Under the pieces are notes generated by a model, which did not search any database, was not told the DNA's origin, and saw only the letters and a program-made list of their open reading frames with translations. DNA of 45,836 nucleotides from Bdellovibrionales bacterium (GTDB lineage: Bacteria > Bdellovibrionota > Bdellovibrionia > Bdellovibrionales > Bdellovibrionaceae): contig SXSU01000027.1 of NCBI GenBank assembly GCA_005793345.1, positions 1-45,836 on the forward strand. The letters run 5' to 3'. Below, piece after piece: positions 41,109-45,836 of this stretch. Position numbers and translations under genes: made by a program. Every line of letters begins with the position of its first letter. Position 1 is the stretch's first letter.

Positions 41109-42431
41109 ATGCCACGTCAATTGAAGGATAAAATAAAATCATTTTTAGAGACGAGAAAAACCCTAATATTAGATAAAAGTGGTGTTATACGTACGTCAAT
41201 TTCTCAGTTACTATTTGAGTTAGGACAACCTAAAAGCGCAATTTTTGAGTGTTCAAAATATATTGATGCCTTGAATGTTATTCGCGATCAGCAACCTAAA
41301 ATAATATTTACTGATTATATGGTCGATTATAAACTTGGCTTTTCTTTGTTTCAAAAAACCAGTGAACATTGTCAAAATGAAAGGGAGCGCGTTTATTTTT
41401 TAATTACCGCAAACACTGAGGACTACGCTGTCGCCGAGGCTGCAGAAGAAGACGTTGATGCCTTTGTTATAAAACCATTCTCTAAAGAAATGATCGAGCG
41501 ATATATTATTAATACCATAAGAGATAAAATAACTGTAAGTCCACATAATGAAGAACTAATAAAAGCAAAAAACGAAATAACGAATAAAAATTATGACGTC
41601 GCACTTAACCACTTATTTAATGCTCTTCAGATTGCAGATTCTCCTGCTCTTATTTATTACTACCGAGGTGTATGCTATCAACAACAAGGTCTTCTCACCG
41701 AAGCTTATGAAGAATTTGAAAATGGCCTAGCAGCTCATCCTAAGCACTTTAAATGTTTAATTGGCAAATTCGAATGTTTGTATGCCGAAAAAAAATTTAA
41801 TGAAGCTTACAATGTAATTCATTACCTTGCTGAAAAATACCCTCTTAGTCCTGAACGATTAGGTTCGGTGACTATGTTGGCAGTTTACACTAAAAATTTT
41901 TCAGATATGGATAAATATTATGATTATTATGTAAGTCTTGATACAAAACCAGAACGAATCAGCAAAATTGTTTCTGCTGGAATGTTTGCTTATGCTCAAG
42001 TTTTATTTAATGACAAAAAAAACGCAGAAGGAATTATTGTTTTAAAAAAAACGATTACAGCATCAGTGCGCTCAAAAGAGTATTTAGAAAAATCTGTAGA
42101 ACTTGCTCTTAAAATGAATGAACCCAAAGCGGCTCTTGAATTTCTACAACTTTATTCATTTGATGATCAAGTTCTACCTGAATGGAAGAGTTTGCACTTC
42201 AAAACAATTTCTTTACTAGAAACCCCTGACCGAATCATCGCAAAAGGAAAAGAATTAATTTCTGAAGGTCAGTTAGAAATTGAAATTGTAAAAAAAGTAG
42301 TTGAGTTATTAATTGATTCTAACCGCAAACCCCAAGCTGAAAATTATATTTATGCATTAATTCCAAAAATGCCAAGCCATCGTTCTGAATTGGTCGCCTT
42401 GATTGATAAACCAAAAACTACTCTAGATTAA
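41109..42431 (+). CDS. Response regulator: receiver domain plus TPR repeats
   Basis: 440 residues. Residues about 15-140 are a CheY-like receiver: TLILDKSGVIRTSISQLL (acidic pocket Asp 22), IIFTDYMVD with phospho-acceptor Asp 69, YFLITANTED with Thr 100, and FVIKPFSKEMIE with Lys 122. The remainder is a TPR superhelix (ALNHLFNALQIADSPALIYY, QQGLLTEAYEEFENGLAAHP, LIGKFECLYAEKKFNEAYNV). No DNA-binding or enzymatic output domain, so the TPRs presumably bind a protein partner. The gene starts immediately after the stop of the PilZ-like gene. No kinase gene is adjacent. Confidence 0.9.
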   Translation: MPRQLKDKIKSFLETRKTLILDKSGVIRTSISQLLFELGQPKSAIFECSKYIDALNVIRDQQPKIIFTDYMVDYKLGFSLFQKTSEHCQNERERVYFLITANTEDYAVAEAAEEDVDAFVIKPFSKEMIERYIINTIRDKITVSPHNEELIKAKNEITNKNYDVALNHLFNALQIADSPALIYYYRGVCYQQQGLLTEAYEEFENGLAAHPKHFKCLIGKFECLYAEKKFNEAYNVIHYLAEKYPLSPERLGSVTMLAVYTKNFSDMDKYYDYYVSLDTKPERISKIVSAGMFAYAQVLFNDKKNAEGIIVLKKTITASVRSKEYLEKSVELALKMNEPKAALEFLQLYSFDDQVLPEWKSLHFKTISLLETPDRIIAKGKELISEGQLEIEIVKKVVELLIDSNRKPQAENYIYALIPKMPSHRSELVALIDKPKTTLD

Positions 42432-42492
42432 TTCTGAGAGTCTGTACGATTTTAATCGTCAAAATCAAAATATGTAAACTTAAAACTCTTAA

Positions 42493-43596
42493 CTAAAGGT
42501 TCAGATATTTAAATACTAAATCAGTAGGACGAATCTTTGATACGTTTGGGGATCGTAAATATTTTATAGGATTTTCTAAAAATAAATTTATTACTTCATC
42601 CTTGAATTCACTTAACACACAACATTCACCGAGCCCCTCAAATCGCTCGGTGTTTGCACGCAATAACAAACATGGCTTCCCCAAATGAAAGCACTCTTCT
42701 TGATTACTTCCTCCATCTGTAATTACAAATTGCGCACGATTCATAAGATGAGCAAACTCACTAAATGGCAGGCGACTTATTATTTGAATATTATTTTGTT
42801 TTAATTTGGAAAATGTTTGCCCATCAATTTTTAATTTATTTTCTGTATTCGGCATTATTACAAAGACAACATTAATTTTTTGACTGGCCTTTATCACTGT
42901 ATCAATGCATTTGTTCCATCTCAATTCAGAACTCAAATTTTCAAAACGATGGATATTAGCCAGTGCAAAAGGCTTATCTGGAATATTATTTGAGGGTGAA
43001 ATAGTTTTTAAGGTTGCTGCAAGCGTATCCATGACCGTGTTTCCTTGGGTCACAAAAACATTTTGGCTTATTCCTTCATTATTTAAATTTTTAAGTGCAA
43101 ACTCATCTGGAGCCATATGAAATTGAGAAAGGCGTGAAACAATTCGTCTAGCAATTTCTTCTGGAAATGGATTAAATATGTTATGTGACCGCATCCCTGC
43201 TTCAATATGAACTACTTGAGCATTAAGCCGGCGACCATAAATAGAACCCAGTAGAGTTGAGAGAGTATCGCCATGTATAAACCAATAATCTTCTGAAGCA
43301 ACTTTTTGGGATGATTGATTATATATTTTTTCTTGAATGCTTTTCTTTGATTTAAATAAAGATTTTACAAACCAAGTAAGTGCCATTTTTGAATTTGAAA
43401 GATCTTGATTAGAATCATTTAATTTTACTATTCGGTGATTTGGTAGTTGAAAATCTTGATATTGCTTCCATAAATTAATACCACTTTGCCCTGTTGATAT
43501 TAAATACCAATCAATATTTTTTTTTTGAGCTTCATCAATAATCGGAAATATTTTTATCAACTCCGCTGCCGTACCTAAACAAAACCATAATTTCAT
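42493..43596 (-). CDS. wecB: UDP-N-acetylglucosamine 2-epimerase (WecB-like)
   Basis: 367 residues with the ATG at 43596 (MKLWFCLGTAAELIKIFPII); a 12-residue extension is possible but unlikely. Family motifs: FCLGTAAELIKIFPI (normally GTRPE), WFIHGDTLSTLLGSIYGRRL, VVHIEAGMRSHNIFNPFPEE, GNTVMDTL, and ITDGGSNQEECFHLGKP with LLLRANTERFEGL. The GTRPE variant GTAAE changes a residue near the UDP site. It converts UDP-GlcNAc to UDP-ManNAc for surface polysaccharide. Convergent with the receiver-TPR gene and without sugar-related neighbours here. Confidence 0.85.
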   Translation of the reverse strand: MKLWFCLGTAAELIKIFPIIDEAQKKNIDWYLISTGQSGINLWKQYQDFQLPNHRIVKLNDSNQDLSNSKMALTWFVKSLFKSKKSIQEKIYNQSSQKVASEDYWFIHGDTLSTLLGSIYGRRLNAQVVHIEAGMRSHNIFNPFPEEIARRIVSRLSQFHMAPDEFALKNLNNEGISQNVFVTQGNTVMDTLAATLKTISPSNNIPDKPFALANIHRFENLSSELRWNKCIDTVIKASQKINVVFVIMPNTENKLKIDGQTFSKLKQNNIQIISRLPFSEFAHLMNRAQFVITDGGSNQEECFHLGKPCLLLRANTERFEGLGECCVLSEFKDEVINLFLENPIKYLRSPNVSKIRPTDLVFKYLNL

Positions 43597-43826
43597 TATT
43601 AAATTGTCACTTTTAAAGTTAGTCCTAGTCAACCCAAATCAACATATATCTAAAGGCTATTATGGGTACTTAAACAAAAATTCAACGCTGGATAAAACAA
43701 GTAGATTTTTCATCAATAATTGTGCTACATTTCTGCAAAATTAACTAGTCTACTTTAGTTCAAACTCTAGTGTTATAAAACGTAATAAACAGTAATTGCC
43801 CTTGAATGCAAATTTAGGAGAACCTA

Positions 43827-44111
43827 ATGTCAAAATTTGAAGTCATTGATCCTGCAGCCGCAGCTCAATTTTATATTGAAAACTTTGGATGGACTCGCAT
43901 TGAAGGCGATCATCAACAAACACTTAAGTTCGGTCCACTCACAATATTTTTAACAAAAACTCAAAATAGAATAAATACTTCAAACGTTCATTTTGAAATG
44001 ACTACAGGTGAAGATATTGAATCTCTCAAATTACGTTTATAAAAACTTGGTTGTGCCTATATGTTTACTGATCCCTTTGGTAACAACTTTCATATTTATC
44101 AAAAAAAATAA
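43827..44111 (+). pseudogene. VOC-superfamily gene interrupted by an in-frame TAA
   Basis: GGAG stands before the ATG. The frame reads MSKFEVIDPAAAAQFYIENF...FGPLTIFLTK up to residue 71 (...IESLKLRL), then TAA (44040-44042), then continues in the same frame KLGCAYMFTDPFGNNFHIYQKK to a second TAA. Joined, it is a small glyoxalase/bleomycin-resistance-type (VOC) domain: AAQFYIENFGW at the start and DPFGNNFHIYQ at the end, which carries the usual metal-binding strand. A single base change would restore the frame, so decay is recent or the stop is a sequence error. Confidence 0.8.
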
Positions 44112-44148
44112 ATTTGCATTTTTGCATTGAAATAAAGAAATTCTTATT

Positions 44149-44778
44149 ATGAATAAGTTTAAAATTTTTTTGAAATTTATATTATCCAATTTTGGACCTA
44201 TAATTGGATTTTATTTAGTTAATCAATTATGGGGAATGAAGGTCGGTGTTTTTGCTTCAATTATATTGGTGATTGCCGAATATTTATGGTTAAAACATAA
44301 AGATGAATCAATCAGCACCTTTTTTTATTTTTCAAGTGGAATGATTATACTATTTGGAGTAATTGATCTTATAATTCAAAAGCCATTATTTATAAAATTT
44401 GAAGCCTCAATTACAAACTTGTTTTTTGCTTTGTTTTTTGGCCATTCAATATTTAAAGAAAAATCACTCATTCAAGAAATTGCAGAGACCCAGAAAAAAA
44501 CTTCTGAAACTCAATCAGAAGATAAAAAGTTTTATTTCAAAATTATGACTTGCTTTTGGTCAATCTATTTTTTAGGTAAATCTATTTTTTATCTTTGGAT
44601 CAATTTAAACGCCTCTTTAAATGAGGGACTTCTTATTCGTATGATTGTTGGTAAAGTTAGTCTATGGATTATGCTATTTATTTCTGTCGGACTTTCACGG
44701 CAAATTTGGAAATTATTTGAAAAGCTAAAATTATTTCCTTCTCAAAAAATTTCATGTTTTCAAATGGAGACCAAATGA
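44149..44778 (+). CDS. YciB/IspZ-like membrane protein (intracellular septation protein A family)
   Basis: 209 residues and about five to six transmembrane helices (FGPIIGFYLVNQLWGMKVGV, ASIILVIAEYLWL, FFYFSSGMIILFGVIDLII, FFALFFGHSIF, then IYFLGKSIFYLWINL and LWIMLFISVGLSRQI). The helix-turn pattern NFGPIIGFYLVNQLWG...ASIILVIAEY resembles the N-terminal repeat of YciB, which has P.I.FF..Y...G...A...., but the C-terminal half is less similar. YciB influences septation and envelope synthesis. An ATGA overlap couples its end to the next gene. Confidence 0.7.
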   Translation: MNKFKIFLKFILSNFGPIIGFYLVNQLWGMKVGVFASIILVIAEYLWLKHKDESISTFFYFSSGMIILFGVIDLIIQKPLFIKFEASITNLFFALFFGHSIFKEKSLIQEIAETQKKTSETQSEDKKFYFKIMTCFWSIYFLGKSIFYLWINLNASLNEGLLIRMIVGKVSLWIMLFISVGLSRQIWKLFEKLKLFPSQKISCFQMETK

Positions 44779-44951
44779 CCTCAGTATTAAATCATGTCGC
44801 TATTCTAGTTCCAAACGCTAATAAAGCTGCTGATTACCTAAAACCTTTTAATTTTAAAATTGGTCCAAAGAGAAAGACTTTTTATGGTGCTCTCGAGATT
44901 TGGGCTAAAGATCCTAGTGGTAAAATAATAGGTTTTGCACAGCATAATTGA
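44775..44951 (+). CDS. Half-size VOC-like protein (probably internally deleted)
   Basis: 58 residues starting MTSVLNHVAILVPNANKAAD; GGAG lies 5-6 nt before the ATG, which overlaps the previous stop (ATGA). The first 25 residues are the beginning of a VOC domain (LNHVAILV..), and the end LEIWAKDPSGKIIGFAQHN is a VOC C-terminal strand, but the central part of about 50 residues is missing. VOC proteins are normally at least 110 residues, so this looks like a gene shortened by internal deletion, or a single beta-alpha-beta module needing a partner. The stop codon abuts palindromic repeat copy 8. Confidence 0.6.
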   Translation: MTSVLNHVAILVPNANKAADYLKPFNFKIGPKRKTFYGALEIWAKDPSGKIIGFAQHN

Positions 44952-45018
44952 AATAACTGCACATGATTAAGTCTGATTGATTGCGCGATTATATCAGACA
45001 TAATCATGAGCAGTTATT
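44952..45018. repeat. Palindromic repeat H1, copy 8 (inverted, 67 bp)
   Basis: AATAACTGCACATGATTAAG ... CATGAGCAGTTATT directly after the stop of the short VOC gene. The core matches copies 4 and 5 in orientation; the apical part is rearranged (TTGCGCGATT instead of TTGCTTCGCAAT). Confidence 0.88.
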
Positions 45019-45030
45019 TTCTTGTTTGTT

Positions 45031-45052
45031 GGGGTGATTTTTGAATCACCCC
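45031..45052. repeat. Hairpin H2 of the composite repeat
   Basis: GGGGTGATT-TTTG-AATCACCCC, nearly identical to the H2 at 23288 and in the same position after H1 with the same TTTTCTTGTTTGTT-type spacer. Followed by CGTATTATTAAGAAC, the diverged start of an H3. Confidence 0.85.
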
Positions 45053-45082
45053 GTATTATTAAGAACTAAAATAGTTTTAAAT

Positions 45083-45607
45083 TTATGAACCTATGTATAA
45101 CCAATGCCATGGTTCGTAAATAATGCCGAAGGGATTAGATCTTGGATAACTCAATTTGAATCCAAAATTAAAAGCATTTTTCATGAGCCAATTAAACTCT
45201 TGAGAATTTTCAAATTCTTCTTCAAGAAGAGCTTTTTCTTTTGTATGAACATCAACTGCTTTTCCAGAATGATGCTCACTATAACCTGGAATTGCTATTT
45301 GAGTAAAAATATCTTCTAGGGATCTTCCATTTTTTAAATGTCTTTCGATAAGATTTTTTTGATGGAGATAAGATCTAAAACCAGAAAAGGGCATTAACAT
45401 AATATTAGATTCGATGGCTTTAGACTTCATTTCTAACCAAGCTTTTGCGGCCCCTGAAACTAAAACAAAAGGTTTACCTTCATAATCTATCTCAACAACT
45501 TGTAGATCTTCTAGCTTAGGTTGTTTTTGAAGCGTTAGACGATTCATCTTAAGATGATCATCATTTATACCAAGACATTTATGAATATCAACTAATAGAC
45601 TTTCCAT
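45083..45607 (-). CDS. VanY-type D-alanyl-D-alanine carboxypeptidase (peptidase M15)
   Basis: 174 residues, no signal peptide visible. Zinc-peptidase motifs: MPFSGFRSYLHQKNLIE (SGFRS), GYSEHHSGKAVDVHTKE with the first His and Asp ligands, and IYEPWHWLYIGS with the last His. The spacing is that of the DD-carboxypeptidase/LD-carboxypeptidase M15B group. It would trim the terminal D-Ala of peptidoglycan peptides. Lack of a signal suggests action on cytoplasmic or recycled muropeptides, or export by another route. The gene ends about 30 bp from H2 of the composite repeat. Confidence 0.88.
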   Translation of the reverse strand: MESLLVDIHKCLGINDDHLKMNRLTLQKQPKLEDLQVVEIDYEGKPFVLVSGAAKAWLEMKSKAIESNIMLMPFSGFRSYLHQKNLIERHLKNGRSLEDIFTQIAIPGYSEHHSGKAVDVHTKEKALLEEEFENSQEFNWLMKNAFNFGFKLSYPRSNPFGIIYEPWHWLYIGS

Positions 45608-45726
45608 TGATAAATAATTATTACAGAATCAACGACTGTCATTAAATAATTTTGAGTTGTTAAATTGCGTTAAAGTAAATATGAAAAATCTATTAGTCCA
45701 TTTTTTATCAAATCAATTTTAATTAT

Positions 45727-45836
45727 TTAATTTTTAGATGAATTATTATTTTTTCCATCCCATTTTTGCAATGCTGCTTTTGCAATCTCCTCATCTTCGA
45801 TTGAAGTTGCACCACCTATTCCAATTGCGCCCATAA
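45727..45836 (-). CDS. GlcG/HbpS-like (DUF336) protein, C-terminal fragment
   Basis: Only the last 36 codons lie in the window; the gene continues beyond the right edge. The visible end reads MGAIGIGGATSIEDEEIAKA then ALQKWDGKNNNSSKN. The GAIG(V/I)GG.TS..D...A..AL pattern is the conserved C-terminus of the GlcG/HbpS family (haem-degrading or haem-binding proteins of unknown exact role). Family recognition from so short a piece is good but not certain. Confidence 0.7.
   Translation of the reverse strand, partial: MGAIGIGGATSIEDEEIAKAALQKWDGKNNNSSKN

Noticed and set aside
42440..42470. Small hairpin ACGATTTTAATCGT between convergent genes
   Set aside because: Only 5-bp arms and no T-tract; too weak to call a terminator.
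43633..43826. tRNA-like TAGTTCAAACTCTA segment upstream of the VOC gene
   Set aside because: Resembles a T-arm only; no anticodon or acceptor stem can be formed around it.

Overview
The window is visibly AT-rich Gram-negative DNA: it holds an LPS (lipid A) gene cluster, BamA/BamB/Skp, and lipoproteins with lipoboxes. The combination of Rsm22-like methyltransferase, leucine dehydrogenase, DUF3108 lipoprotein, DUF4105 protein, SNF2/SWIM helicase and many secreted small proteins suggests a Bdellovibrio-like organism (Bdellovibrionota). That assignment is inference from gene content; no rRNA or other phylogenetic marker was compared.

Layout. (1) 1-5.7 kb is an accessory, decaying region. It starts with the C-terminal catalytic part of a tyrosine recombinase cut by the window edge, then a small Sm-like protein, an XRE repressor with nearby palindromes, a collagen-like lipoprotein with a duplicated C-terminal domain, an unrecognised three-gene cassette, an IS21-like tandem repeat scar, a GNAT gene and two pseudogenes (one a frameshifted DUF3088 gene). 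(2) 5.77-7.6 kb is a tightly overlapping MazG-like / HAD / methyltransferase operon followed by a gene scar. (3) 7.7-17.1 kb (minus strand) carries a 1396-residue SWIM-SNF2 helicase, a lipoprotein, a large HExxH + DUF4105 exported protein with a small exported partner, and a trypsin-like protease. (4) 17.3-19.1 kb holds two overlapping regulator-like genes sharing a C-terminal winged-helix-like domain. (5) 19.2-25.9 kb contains bamB-yfgM, leucine dehydrogenase, a Cys-rich-tailed thioredoxin, an APP1/HAD-like protein and a lytic transglycosylase, all peppered with a family of 66-bp palindromic repeats. (6) 25.9-30 kb has a chemotaxis receptor, a small protein and two outer-membrane-like proteins. 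(7) 30-40.5 kb (minus strand) is the envelope operon bamA-skp-fabZ-lpxA-gfo/idh-lpxB-lpxK-lpxL, followed by a DUF3108 lipoprotein and an Rsm22-like methyltransferase. (8) 40.7-45.8 kb has a PilZ-like/REC-TPR pair, a UDP-GlcNAc 2-epimerase, a broken VOC gene, a YciB/IspZ-like membrane protein, a half-size VOC protein, a VanY-type peptidase and the end of a GlcG/HbpS-like gene.

The most unusual signal is the palindromic repeat family: eight H1 units, most of them 66 bp, with AATAACTGC / GCAGTTATT ends and compensatory changes in the apical stem. Six of the eight touch or overlap a stop codon, and several are followed by a second (H2) and third (H3) hairpin in a fixed order and polarity relative to the upstream gene. 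After the thioredoxin gene the repeats lie between the stop codon and a textbook intrinsic terminator, which argues that they are mobile 3'-UTR insertions rather than the original terminators. No transposase for them is seen in the window.

Functionally the core of the window is outer-membrane biogenesis: BamA, BamB, YfgM and Skp handle outer-membrane proteins, and FabZ, LpxA, LpxB, LpxK and LpxL make lipid A. The Gfo/Idh oxidoreductase between lpxA and lpxB may provide a 3-amino-sugar precursor, as GnnA does elsewhere.
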